A stretch of 64,000 nt of DNA from Stictocephala bisonia. Its lineage: Eukaryota > Arthropoda > Insecta > Hemiptera > Membracidae. Below are positions 52,601-63,881 of the stretch, one piece after another (position 1 is the first letter of the stretch; every line of letters starts with the position of its first letter). The notes under the pieces were generated by a model that was given only the letters and a program-made list of their open reading frames with translations, made no database searches and was not told the origin of the DNA. The stretch covers positions 868,001 to 932,000 of the forward strand of contig JAQJVL010000103.1 of assembly GCA_035578905.1 (NCBI GenBank), in the 5' to 3' direction. A program made the position numbers and the translations under genes.

Positions 52601-55600
52601 TTTAATTGATATACACTTTTGTATCCCTCTCACAATAAATTAAAATATAAAATTTATCAATTGTTATCATAACTCCGTAAAGATCACCTACTGTGTTATA
52701 TAAGTTAAAAATGAGTGACTTCAAGTTTATTATTTTAATTTTAATAAATATTATGATAAAAATGTATGGGTCTGTAAGACTTGGCGCCACCAGTCCCGTA
52801 ACAGATAGAGTCCCACCACAGGGTTAACAGGTCTTGTCTCAGTCAACATTAGACTAGGCAACATGTTATTTAGCTGGCGTGGAACAACAGTCACCTTTTG
52901 CTCTGTAATGGTGTCCTGCTTCTTTTTTAATTTTTTTTTATTTATAAGACGCTGATCGTCAAGATATGGACAAATATGGATTTCAAATGAATGTGATGAG
53001 TGTAAATGAGCGAATGTAGTCATTGTTACAAACTAAGGCCGACTATTTCTTAGAAAGTGTAATTAATTAATAGCCCATTGACAAATGAACAGCCGGTGAT
53101 TATCAGCTGATCCTTCTCAAAATATATTGACTCTGATTGGGATCAAAAAATTTAAGTTTACTAAATTTTAAATTGGTTAAAATTTAATGAGACTATCAAA
53201 AGGGATCATTTCACCATGCTGATAGATATAAAGCTAAGCAATTGGTTTTTCAAAACAATTACAATTTTCACCCATAAGAACACTTTTCACAAACCGGCAA
53301 TTATGCAATTTCTTGTCAAAAAAATATTTTTTTTTTTTCAGTTTGACGTGTTTTTATGCTGATCACTGATTTGAAAACTATTTCATGGTCTAGTAGCCTA
53401 TGACAATTATTTCTCGAGATATAACAAAAAATAGGCCTACTTTCGTGTTGAAACGCCATTTTTGGGCATTAAAAAATGTGATCAAAATCTAAATCAAAAT
53501 CCTTTATTGTTCGGAACATTTACAAAAATGCATGAACATTGTCAAATCAATTCTAGAAATACATACGTACAAGCCACAAAAAGTCTTAAGATATATTATA
53601 AACTATAATATATACAATAATTTGAACATTAAACATATATTACAATATATCTAATTATTGAAACAAATTTTAAAATAATGTATCTAACCTAATTTTAAGA
53701 CCCTACTTTATGTTGCAACAAAATTAAAGTAACTAAAGGGCACTCACATTTCAAACTAAAAATACCAATATACACAAAAATTAAATTAATTGTCATTATA
53801 CATATTGTATTTCTATACCTAAATATGAATATCACAAGTGTAAATCATAAGGGCATTTCTGAATTAAAAATTCTTTAAGATTAGCTTTGAATGTATCCCC
53901 CTTTTTTTCAATAGTGGAGGTAACTTATTATAAAAAATTGAACATAAGGGCTTTTGCTAGTAACAGCCAATCTTCTAGTAATTCTAAACATATCTGCCCT
54001 ATTTCTAGTGTGATAATTGTGTACATTCTCATTTCTTAAAGTAAATTTATTGTCATTTTTAACTAATAAAACTACTGAAAAATATACATTGCATATATTG
54101 TTAAAATCTTGTGTGATATAAAAAGTTCCTTGCATGATTGTCTTCTGTTAACCTTACAAAGAATTCGGATGGCTCTCTTTTGAAGTATGAATACCCTTTG
54201 AATGTATGTTGTATAAGTGCTACCCCAAATAGATAGTCCATAGGATAAGTAAGGGCAACACGGATCATTATTAACACCAGCTATTAACCACAAAACCCGA
54301 ATTCACAAAAAGTTTTTTGGTGTGACAGCTGGCAGGTTGTTCCATATGCTGGGCAACTGAATTTAATAGACATTTTGAATAATATTGATGGATATGTTTA
54401 GTTTGGTTAAGTTATTTAATTAAAAGTGTTTTTATAGGTAAAAATTGTAAACTTTTTCACAAAATCAATCAGGTAGTTCTATCAGCGTGTTCTAAAAACA
54501 CATTAAGTGAAAAAAATAGTTTGAAAAATGTATTTTAATTTTTAATGTAATAATCAAGTTTTATGATTTTATAGTGAAAAACGAGTTTTCTGCACAATGA
54601 AATCATCTCTTCCGATAATGTAGTTCAATTAAAAAAAATTTGAATCAGCAGGCCTAAAGTTTAGTGATTATACTGAAACTGCATAATTACCCTCAAACGT
54701 AAAATAACTTACAACCTCAATATGGTATATCCTTTACAACAATTTTTGATTTGCATTATATTTTGGTGTGTGACCTACAAGGATGTCCAACTGGTCGTCC
54801 CTCCAACAAAATTTTATATGGATTTTTTGTTTTGTTCATAGTGTTTATAGTAATTATGCATATGCTGACTGAAGATGAGTCATGGCATCCCATGCATTAT
54901 ATGCACGGTTATTGGCCATGTAAACCATACCTCTCTCAACGTTTGTCATATGAATATTTGAAGCAACTGACGCTATAAATTGCTGACGTCTTCCCTCGTG
55001 GAGTTACCTTTAGAACAAGCATTGGATTCAAACTGGTTGATTGCTATAGTGTAAATATCACTAAAAGATGTTGCAACTGAAATTATACTAAACAAATTGT
55101 TATGAGGTGTTTTGTCTTAGATCGAATTGCTACACCGAACTTTTATCTATTTAACCCTCTTATAAGATTGAATTTCTAATATGGGCAAAGCATAAGGTAT
55201 ATAATTCTTTTCACACGAGCTACAAGTTGAGTTTTAAAAAATATTAATTGGGAAACCTATTTTTATTTCTGTGGAATATTATTTAGCTTATAAAGTTGTA
55301 ATATAAAATAACAATTAATTGAGAACCCTTACAAATTTTATTAAATTAACATTGACCGGTTTCGGCAATTATGCCATCTTCATAGGTGTTTTTTCTTATA
55401 TTTAGCTTATATATTTCTTTTTAGTGTTTAGTGTATAATATATACATATATTATATATGGTACTAAATATAATATAAATTATATATTAATTTACTGTACT
55501 TAATTTATCATTATTGACTTTATGTTTTTATTTTTTAAATCTAATTTAACTGATCGTGAGTAATTAAATATTATTAGTTGTATCAAATATATAACGCATT

Positions 55601-58600
55601 CTTGTACTGATTTGTGTATATCAGATTTTAAAAATATGTTTCTTTCATTTTTTATTTTGTTTCAGGGAATACTGCTCTTCACCTAGCTGTAATGTTAGGT
55701 CGCAAAGGTAAAATATACAGTTTGTGAATAGTTTTAAATATTTCATGTCTTCTTAAATTCTAGAGTCATTATTTTTAATGATAACGAAAAGGTAAAGAAA
55801 GACTTATTTTACCATGCGAAGTTATTACGGCTAACAAATCCTCTCTAACACTCAATCGAGGGACCAACGGCCTAAATGTGACTTCCAAAGCAGTTACAGG
55901 GCCGTGCTAGAAAGGGATCACCAGTCAGCCATTTAAATAATAGCCATGCTCGATGTTGCTTGACGCCATTATCTAAGTGTTTATGTCAGAACTCTCCAAT
56001 GAAGGCCACTCGCATGATTTAGTTCATTTCTTTTTGATAACTAAGCATTATAAAAAAATGGAAGGCCATAATCAGCTTTTTGAGATAGGTGCAGTAAGTA
56101 TAAATTCCTTTCCAGGAATCTGCTCAGTACTTGGGAGGCAAAATTGATTTAACAGTCATCATCCTGAATATTGCCTACTTTTAACATCTGGAAGATAAAA
56201 TCTGTTATCACACATGGCCATTGTTTGTGATTTCTACTTTGCTCTATAATTAAGGCTTTTGTGGTTGAGCTCTTGGCAGATGTCTTTCATTGAAAAACCA
56301 TATCAGACTTGATCAAAATTCAACAGAAACAGTAACATAATATAAAATCAGAAATATTACTAAAAATCTTTCTCTAATTTGTAGAAACTTTTAAATCCAT
56401 AATTTTTACCAATCTGATTTGTGAAAGTCATTTGTATTAATGCATTGTAAGTTATCTACATCAAGACAACATGATATGTGAATTCATTAATTACTCTACA
56501 AGCACTACCATTGACATTGCAGTATTAACTGGAGAAAAACAACATTTTACTGCAGGTTGCCGTCAGTTGTACCGTGGATATACAGAGAGATAGACTCAAG
56601 AATCAAGCCTTAGTTGTCATGAAATGTTTGTTTAAAATGCATAGACACTGTCATTGTACAAAACAAATTGTATATGCCTAACTAAAGTAGAAGTAGGCTT
56701 ACAAGTTAATAAACACTCAGAAGGGTCCCAGTACCAATTGCGTCGTTAATCCTTCTTAATAAATAAAAGCCTTTACACATATTTTATCACAAAGTTTGTC
56801 TATTTGGACATTCCAAGACAGATGTACATCAATCGAGATATCAAGAAATCTTATGTTTCAACATCAGATTCGGTTCTTTTCTTTTACCGATAAGTTTAGC
56901 TTTCGGAATAAAATGTATACTGGCTTTAAAGAAAAATAACTTTGTTTGTCTCAACTTTGTTGAGAATCTCACTCAGAAAATGTCTAGAACATTAAAAATG
57001 TCATAAGAATGCACATGTTCATATCACAAGTACGATTAAAACGGTACCATTCAATTTTAATAAAATTAACAATTTAAAGATATTTTTTTAAATTACTGGA
57101 CAACCTCTAAAACATTATAAAAGCATCTTACAGTCCTACAAAATATAAAAATTGCTTTTCCAAAACTGTTCATTTGTAAGTTCTTAACAACAACAAAAAT
57201 ATCTACAACAAATAGAAGCTGGGGAGAACAAATATTAACAAAATTCATTAAAAGATATTTTATTTCAGATCTTGGTAACTTTTCACCCGAGGTGCAACAG
57301 ATGATTCATATTTTAAAGATCCAAACACTCAATTTAAGTTTAAAGGGCCAATGTCGTCCATGGAATTGACTCCATTCCCATGGAAGACATTGGCTTATAT
57401 TCAGTTCAGGAACACATGGCTTATATCACACTACAATCATCTTGATACTCAATAGGATTATGTTCTAACTGTTTAGTAGTCTCATAATAATAATAATAGT
57501 AGCGTTAACAATAATAAATATAAAATACAGTAGCTCTTCAAAAACCAAGTCTCTAAAATTGTTAAAGGATAAATACAATTATTGTGCGATTAATATCGAC
57601 ACACAATGCCTCACAAAAGATTATTTTAAGCTGTGATCAACTAAAAAAGACCAAAACAGTAGGCCCACTTACTAGCTGAGTAAAATAATTTAAACAATGA
57701 ACCAAGTCTAGTCATATTTTATCACAAGTCTTTTTTTTCAGGAAAAAGAGAAAAATAAAGAGTGATATTGAATACTAATTTTTCTGTAGGTTGGGAAAAA
57801 CAGCAGTAGAATGTTTTCAAAATAGAAAAAATTACACTAGGTGCTAGGCTAGGCTCAATTTGAGCTCATATCCTTATTTACATCAATCTGTTTAAACAAC
57901 AATCCCTAAACATTCTACTCCGCTAGCAGATGATACTAATGTCAGCTTTAGAGTTAAAAAATTGGGTTGATCAAAATGGAACTATGCTAAATGAGCTGTG
58001 TTTAACAATTTTCGTGTTTAGATTACACTCTTACGGTTTTCAAGACCACTGTCACATTACTAACTCCTAAATTTAAATTTGATTTGGTATCATAAACAAA
58101 CATTTTACATTCTATAATGCAACTAAATTTAATTGTTTGAAGGAAAATTGTGAAGGAGATGTGAAAATATAAACATTTACATCTGCTAAATAACTGTGAA
58201 TGGGAAGGCACACTAACCGTTTAGCCTAAAAAGAAAAACCATTTCATTTAAATATCACTAGATAGTTGCCAGCGTGTTCAGCTAAATGTTACGTTTCAGA
58301 ATGTGTTCACCTCTTACTGGCTCATGGAGCCCCTGTCAAAGTTAAGAACAATGCTGGTTGGAGTCCACTTGCAGAAGCAATAAGTTACGGTGACCGTCAA
58401 ACAAGTAAGTAAAATTTGTAACAATGACAAACCTGGGATTTTTGAAACTACAAATACAATATGATATTATAATTAAAGTTGTTTGATAGAAATGCTGCAA
58501 ACACGGTTATTGGTTAAATTATGTGATTTACCAAAACAAACGGTTCAAGGAAATTAACGTTATTAATTTCAAATAAGCTGTCGGATAACTGTTTAGCTCA

Positions 58601-61600
58601 GATATTAGTCACTTCAGCATGTGCTGGAGAGAGAGAGAGAGAGGGAGACCTGTAGCGCTACCTGTGAAAACCGAACACAAACTAATTTCTCTGATCAGGA
58701 TAACGAGCTTCACAGGACGTATATGAGGCAGACGATTCTTGTTTCTATATTCTATAGTTGTATTTTAGTCTTTTTAAAGGTTCATATTGTTAGAGTTAAA
58801 AAAAACCTGTTAAAAGAGTTTAATGTCAGTTGGTATATGATGTGGCAATCATTAAGGTGTAGTTGAGGTTTAACTAAATGATTTTAAGTTTATCGTTTCA
58901 GTATTTTTATGTTATATTCAGTATCCATGTACTAACTGTACTGCTGCAGTGTATATGATGAGTGGATATCTACAGCATTAGGATAGATAATTTTTCAACA
59001 TTGCAACATTGAAAAATTGCCAACTCCAAACACTTTGTAAAAAATATGAGACGGCACATTTGTGTTTGGCCTTTTTGTTGTATAGTGTAAACTTGTAGTT
59101 TGTGCATATTTATATGTTTCCATATAGAGGCACAAAAATCGTGGATAAAAAATGTATCTATAACATTTTATATTTACACTTATATGAACTTTCAGTTTTA
59201 CAGCTGTCTATATAAAAGTAGATTTTTTATTATTGATTAGAATGCATGCATTTTGTTTTAAATTTACTACCTTTGCTCTTTACATGAATTTCCTATGTAA
59301 TTAATTTTACTCCTGTGAGCAGTGCCATTAATCATGTATTATCATAGTAATATTCATGGAAAGATTACACTTAACAAAGTACTATATAATGGTTTGCTAA
59401 ATCATGCAATATATATGTATTTATGTGATAGTGTAAAATAATAGAATACAAATTTGAAAGCACAAAATGTTTTTTGTTCTTTTTTATAGTTTCATCCCTA
59501 GTCCGCAAATTAAAGCAACAAGCCAGAGAGCAAATGGAAGAAAGGAGGCCAAATTTGGTTGCGGCTTTGAATCAGATGGGTGATTTTTACATGGAACTTA
59601 AGTGGGATTTCCAAAGTTGGGGTACGTACTATTTATGGTAGGTCACATTTATCAAAGTTTGAGTTGCGACCAACTTACCAACAAACTATTCAACAAATTA
59701 CCAGAGGAAACTTAACAGTTTCAATAAATTAACATATACATTCTTTAATAAGCTCAGCCACAGTTCAAGCACAAAATTGAGGAGACCAAAAAGAGCCTGT
59801 TCAGAACAAATTCTAATCTTAAAAATAGTCCTTATGTATTAACAGGATTATAGCACAGATATTGTTTGTACATTTGTTGACTTTAAAAATACATGTGATT
59901 TAGTTGATTGTGAATCTTTTCCAAGTGTTAAAAAACAGGTGAAGGTTCTACACTTCAAAATTCTATATTTGATAAACTAACTAACTTTTGGAAAAAAACT
60001 AATTTTTACTGAGTCAAAAATAGAATGTACGGGGAAATTTCCATACCACTTTAAATAAAAAAACTGTAGTTAGACAAGAAGATATTACCATTTAATGGTG
60101 TATTATAAACAGTATTCAAGGAATGGCAAAAACATAAACAATATAGTTCAACTATAAAGGCATAACATTAATAAGACATTCTGACAAGAAGAAATACAAA
60201 CTAGAATTCTATGGGGAGTATTTCAAAATAATTAAATCCACTATTTAAACAAAGCAAACTGATGATTTTTTTGAATAAAAAAATGGTAGATATCACAGAT
60301 AGTGACTTTTCAAATAAAAACACATTCAGGCAAAAGATTTGTATGTGAAAAAGTCTGTCAGTGGGTGACGGGGGAAAAAACTGGGACAACTTGGTCTAGT
60401 GAAAGAAAGAGAGCTCATTCAGAAAGAATGAAACAAATTTGAAAAAAAGCAACATCAAAACAGAGTTGTCTGTACTTTGCATAGTCCGATTGTGCCAAAA
60501 GGGGCATAGTAATAATAATAATAATAGTCTTGTAGGCAATAGATAATAGACACATATTTATTGCATATCACATTTGATTAAGTACATTGTACAACAAACT
60601 GGTACATGTGTGAAATGTATGATAAATTAACAATAAATTCAGTACTACTAGATGATTAATATTTTTATATAGATTAGAATATTATCTTTATTGCACATAT
60701 TCAAAGAGAACAAAGCAATAATGTCAGATATGTTGATTTATGTTCATTGTCTGTTAATTAAATATGTATGTCCTCCATTGGATGAACTCTTGAATAGTAA
60801 AGTGAGGACGCTCTAGTAGCCAATTTTTTAAGGAAATATTGAAATTCTTCTCTGGGAGTTGCCTAAGGAAATCGAGTAGACCTGAATGCCTTTATCATGC
60901 ATTAATTTAGGCCCTGTCAATATATCACCCGTTATATTAATTTTACTATCTAATTTAGGTTTGTTATAAAGACCCAGTTCTTTTTTTCCACAATTCATAT
61001 GACTTTAGATTTATTGTTGGGATTTTGGATTTTGTTGTTACAGTAAAATCTCGGTTATCCCAGCTCTGATTAACCGAGCCTCCGGGTTAACTGAGCTAGT
61101 CATCAGACAATGAAAAATAAACATAAAGCTATTAATAAAAGGAAAACTATAGCGGAATACCTCTTATAATTGTTTAACAAGTAATCAGTGTCTCTATTGG
61201 CTGTTGGTGATGGTTAAAGCGCTGCATGGCCGTTATAAGACGTATTTATGATATTGTACCCTACTATAGGAATAATTTTCCCACGCTAATGCATTCACTC
61301 ATGACATTACCATCTGACACCATCGGCTTTATCAACTGCTCTTGTACAAAATGTGGTTGTTTTAGTGTGTTGACTTTCGTGATTTTACAATACGGTATTG
61401 GAAATATTGTTGTAATTTATTGTTACTGTTATTAGTGTTATTGTTCAATATTTTATTCAAGTGTTTTGATATGAGTGGTAAGTGGTTAACAGTTGCTCAT
61501 AACGAAATTGAAATGATAAATGATGATTGATATAAGTACCACTGTACGTGTATGGGTGGGTCCGTGGGTCACTACCACTGTGCCTTAGCAGCAGGGTATA

Positions 61601-63881
61601 AATGTAAACATACATTTTTATACATTCAATATAAAAATAAAATTACCATTATATTTTATGAAATATAAATTTTCTATTCTGGATCCTCTTTGTTTCAATA
61701 TAAAATTAATATTAGGCTACAATCAATTTTTCTGTTTGTAAAAGAAAGTTCGTTTATTGCTACAAATTAAGATTATGAATTAATATTAGCGAAGATGTAA
61801 ACAGAGAACCATTGTTTAGTTCGTGGTCATTAAAGTGCTTACTTCTTACTTATAAACTCTAATGCAGATTAAATATTAAACCAAAAAAATGATAAAAAGA
61901 ATAAACTCGATTTGAGGTACTTAAATCAGTGTTTTTCTTGCTAATGTGTACGACAAATGTGGTATTGATACCATAATTTTGTTCTGTTAAAACGTTAAAC
62001 GGTTCCCTGCACTATCAAGAGACTAATGCAGATTGCGTTTAACGACAGGATAAATACGATAATTTCGTTCGTAATGGGTAATGGTAATGTGACTGAACGG
62101 TACCTTGCTCTTAAAACCAAGACGCGAATACTACCGTGGACTGTAAATAGATGAAATAATACGAAAGGTTTCGTAGCCAACAGATGTAACGTTAAAGAAA
62201 ATTGCCCATCCACAATGCTATGGACATTACATTAGATTTTTACTATTAAATTCTATTATTGTAGTTTTTTACCGAATTTTGTAGAGTTTTAAAATGGAAT
62301 ACTCCCAAATTCTTGTCATCCTGCGGTAATACAACTTTTAAAAGACAGTCTGATGTTCCTACTTTTTTACAGCACTGTAACTACATTTATACTATTTTGT
62401 GTTTTTTTTCTTGTAACAAACTAATTTTTTTACTTTTTTTATGGCTTTAACATTATATTTACCATAACCTCCGTATTATCCGAGTTTTTACGTATCCAAG
62501 ATGGTTTTGGCCCCAATTTCCTCAGATAACTGAGAGTTTACTGTATATGCTTTTTTAGCTGCCCAAACCACCACTTTGAAACACCTTTGTATGTCATTTT
62601 GAAAATAAGGATCAGTTTGTTACATATACCCTTTTGTTTTTAGAATGTACTATAAATACCCGGAGTTACCTAATTTTTACAAAAGGTTCTTTTTGAATTT
62701 TCATTTTTTTACAAGAAAATATTCTTCAATACAAAGCTTGAAGCTAAGCGAAATCTCCATATAATTAGCTTCTACATCTCCATCTGGTTTCAAAGAGTCA
62801 ATTATTATTTTTAACTTTTCAAGAAAACGACAAACATTTGTTATGGGGAATAACCTACTATGAGTGTAATGGCTTTTCATTAATACTTTTGGACAACTCA
62901 AGAAGGAGGTGATTGTGGTCAGACAGACCCTTATCCACATTCAAATGAGAAACATGTCCTTATTGTACATTTATAATACAATTGTTGTCCATACAAGTTT
63001 GGGATTTTGCAGTCAATCTAGTTGGTTCATCAATATTTATTATAAAACCATTACTCAACAACACGGAACTGAGTCTACCCAGCACAGTACTCCTCATTAG
63101 ATTTATTTTAAGATTAGATGATATCGCTATTTTTTCCAAAATTTTTATTAGGCAGTGAAGTATATTTAAAAAAAATCTACATTAGAAGGAGTCTATGAAC
63201 ACAAATTGTTATTAATTTTACTGACTCATTTTCAATACAAGAAACTTCAAATATAAGGTCTTCCTTACAATATTGGAGATCATGTCCTCACTAAAAGAGA
63301 GAAACATTGTACATGAGCCACCTCTAGATTTGTCATGCCAGTATGGCTGCCAAATAGTAATTTTTTATTTTATTATAAATTAATTTTGAGAATCATTTAA
63401 ATTGTGTTCATTCAGGCAAACAATTTTAATTTTGGAATTTGAGTTCGTGCCCTTGTGAACTGGCGAGTAATAAAATTCAATTATTACTTCTAACTACCGT
63501 TTTTAGTTGCATCATTATTTAATAATTTTTAAATGTGAGTAATTAATTTAGTCCACCAATGGAGATATAGATTTAATTTGTATTTAAATGAGTTGATAAA
63601 AACTGTGTGTAGTTTATTTTATTTAGAAAATATATGTTTAACTTAATGAAGATTTACTCAATGTTACAGTACCACTAGTGTCCCGAATCTTGCCATCAGA
63701 CATCTGCCGAATTCATAAACGTGGAAGCTCTATTCGCCTGGATACAACTCTGGTTGATTTCAATGACATGAGGTGGGAAAGGGGAGACATTACGTTTCTA
63801 CTTAACGGCGATATGAAGCCGAGTCAATCACTTGCTGTACTTGACAACAAAGCGGGTCTGTTTCAACGAGTGAGATACGAG
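49536..63881 (+). CDS. ANKRD13C: ANKRD13C-like protein, 5' five exons (partial)
   Basis: An ER-associated ankyrin-repeat protein; vertebrate ANKRD13C is described as a chaperone-like regulator of GPCR biogenesis. Exons 49536-49647, 55666-55707, 58300-58404, 59490-59621 and 63670-63881 join in phase (1,1,1,1,0) to 201 residues; the rest lies beyond the window. The ankyrin region covers residues 8-90 (YPLHKCIFSGDLRKLSALIR, NTALHLAVMLGRK, ECVHLLLAHGAPVKVKNNAG, WSPLAEAISYGDRQ). Then come VRKLKQQAREQMEERRP, MGDFYMELKWDFQSWVPLVS and the first part of the GPCR-chaperone domain (SIRLDTTLVDFNDMRWERGD). The start is fixed by an in-frame TAA two codons before the ATG. The N-terminus is much shorter than in vertebrates. 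Introns 1 and 4 hold transposons. Confidence 0.93.
49817..51227. mobile_element. pogo/Tigger-like element in ANKRD13C intron 1
   Basis: The right end, reverse-complemented, reads TA then CAGTTGCGGTAATCCAAAT. The left end AGGTCGTGGTAGTCCGAAT matches it at most positions. A tandem echo of the TIR (TGTAATCCGAACG) follows. The interior is non-coding with a small dyad (CCCAACTACCGG / GATAGTTGGG) at about 50010-50040. The left TSD is imperfect. Confidence 0.45.
51690..52570 (+). pseudogene. non-LTR retrotransposon 3' end (plus)
   Basis: Frames give KCQVITFHRFLSPIIYNYIL, VSDLGIILTRSLNSEPHINN and ICRRANRTLGFVCRYSKHIR. After a shift come LEPASEVFVRRT-like sequence and LETRRLMADLVFLRRLGLLN. This is the region after the RT domain in a Jockey-group ORF2. 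The copy is 5' truncated at about 51660-51690 and broken. It is the same family as 37310-38560. Confidence 0.7.
52940..53110 (+). repeat. dispersed repeat, partner of 4561-4760
   Basis: See the first copy. The shared core includes AAATGAATG, GAATGTAGTCATTGTTAC and a GACTATTTCTTAGAAAG block. Confidence 0.6.
53490..54295 (-). pseudogene. non-LTR retrotransposon 3' end (minus)
   Basis: The minus strand gives YLSYGLSIWGSTYTTYIQRV then FILQKRAIRILCKVNRRQSC and KILTIYAMYIFQ; after a frame change, NYHTRNRADMF and ITRRLAVTSKSPYVQFFI. This C-terminal signature is the same as in the relic at 29290-31020. The 3' end near 53490 carries a TTTGATTTAGATTT-like tail. The copy is embedded in the dispersed repeat family seen at 34 and 39 kb. 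Confidence 0.75.
54300..54690 (-). repeat. dispersed repeat family, inverted copy
   Basis: Reverse-complemented, this carries GGTAATTATGCA...GATTTCATTGTGCAGAAAAC and TCGTTTTTCAC, matching 38703-38830. A further piece (CTCGAGATATAAC, GTGTTTTTATGCTGA) is at 53270-53470, on the other side of the non-LTR insertion. Confidence 0.55.
55354..55388 (-). repeat. Penelope-type terminal-repeat fragment
   Basis: On the minus strand: TATGAAGA, hairpin TGGC-ATAATT-GCC, GAAAC, CG, GTC. It is a hammerhead-like core with the invariant first C changed (ATGAAGA instead of CTGANGA) and no clear stem I, so it is read as a decayed solo repeat. Confidence 0.4.
55666..55707 (+). CDS. ANKRD13C: ANKRD13C exon 2 (42 nt microexon-like)
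   Basis: Lies between acceptor TTTGTTTCAG and donor GTAAAA. It encodes NTALHLAVMLGRK, the consensus first helix of an ankyrin repeat. At 42 nt it is unusually short. Confidence 0.9.
55720..56680. other. ANKRD13C intron 2, no feature recognised
   Basis: Non-coding AT-rich sequence. Confidence 0.4.
56690..56960 (-). pseudogene. RT C-terminal relic
   Basis: Minus-strand frames give KFLDISIDVHLSWNVQIDKL and, shifted, GFYLLRRINDAIGTGTLL. This resembles the FLG..id..L.W..HI......K......L post-RT motif of non-LTR elements. It is about 90 codons and disrupted. Confidence 0.5.
57347..57394. repeat. 48-bp imperfect palindrome
   Basis: GCCAATGTCGTCCATGG is mirrored by CCATGGAAGACATTGGC with one mismatch and a short centre. 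Confidence 0.75.
57400..58290. other. ANKRD13C intron 2 remainder
   Basis: Contains a short TAA microsatellite (57483-57500); nothing else recognised. Confidence 0.4.
58300..58404 (+). CDS. ANKRD13C: ANKRD13C exon 3
   Basis: Acceptor ACGTTTCAG, donor GTAAGT. Encodes ECVHLLLAHGAPVKVKNNAG then WSPLAEAISYGDRQT. Confidence 0.93.
58626..58647. repeat. GA microsatellite
   Basis: A (GA)n tract in ANKRD13C intron 3; the open frame at 58621-58866 runs through it and is not considered real. Confidence 0.8.
59490..59621 (+). CDS. ANKRD13C: ANKRD13C exon 4
   Basis: Acceptor TTTTTTATAG, donor GTACGT. Encodes SSLVRKLKQQAREQMEERRP then NLVAALNQMGDFYMELKWDF. Confidence 0.93.
59680..60180 (+). pseudogene. 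RT relic of a second LINE type (plus)
   Basis: The plus strand gives STDIVCTFVDFKNTCDLVDC (motif A, F-V-D-F-K-x-A-x-D type), ESFPSVKKQVKVLHFKIL and IECTGKFPYHFK. After shifts it continues into the region where intact elements have GVRQGD. Motif A of this type differs from the Jockey-group relics, so it represents another clade. It lies in ANKRD13C intron 4. Confidence 0.5.
60181..61040. other. ANKRD13C intron 4, AT-rich
   Basis: A TAA microsatellite lies near 60511-60527. No gene recognised. Confidence 0.4.
61041..62543. mobile_element. pogo/Tigger-like element (1.5 kb)
   Basis: The left end is TA then CAGTAAAATCTCGGTTATCC; the right end, reverse-complemented, is TA then CAGTAAACTCTCAGTTATC. 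TA duplications are at 61039-61040 and 62544-62545. Subterminal repeats of the same motif (GATTAACCGAGCC, GGTTAACTGAG) follow the left end. No intact transposase is present. A minisatellite-like unit (CACTGTACGTGTATGGGTGG) sits inside at about 61540-61580. Confidence 0.75.
62690..63110 (-). pseudogene. non-LTR APE endonuclease relic
   Basis: Minus-strand frames give LSNGFIINIDEPTRLTAKSQ, TCMDNNCIINV and, shifted, VDKGLSDHNHLLLELSKSIN. These are the EPTR-T...T-x-I/M-D and SDH motifs at the end of an APE-type endonuclease. The following PITNVCRFLEKLKIIIDSLK fits the linker before the RT. Frameshifts are present. Confidence 0.65.
63120..63669. other. ANKRD13C intron 4, 3' end
   Basis: No feature beyond the acceptor at 63667-63669. 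Confidence 0.5.
63670..63881 (+). CDS. ANKRD13C: ANKRD13C exon 5
   Basis: Acceptor ATGTTACAG; donor taken as GTATTA after GAG (63882). A competing GTGAGA lies 12 bases earlier (63870) but lacks the usual G before it. Encodes VPLVSRILPSDICRIHKRGS and then LDTTLVDFNDMRWERGD to VRYE. Confidence 0.88.

Noticed and set aside
63870..63875. GTGAGA as the donor of ANKRD13C exon 5
   Set aside because: The later GAG|GTATTA keeps the conserved residues and phase 0; the earlier site lacks G at the last exon position. It is not fully excluded.
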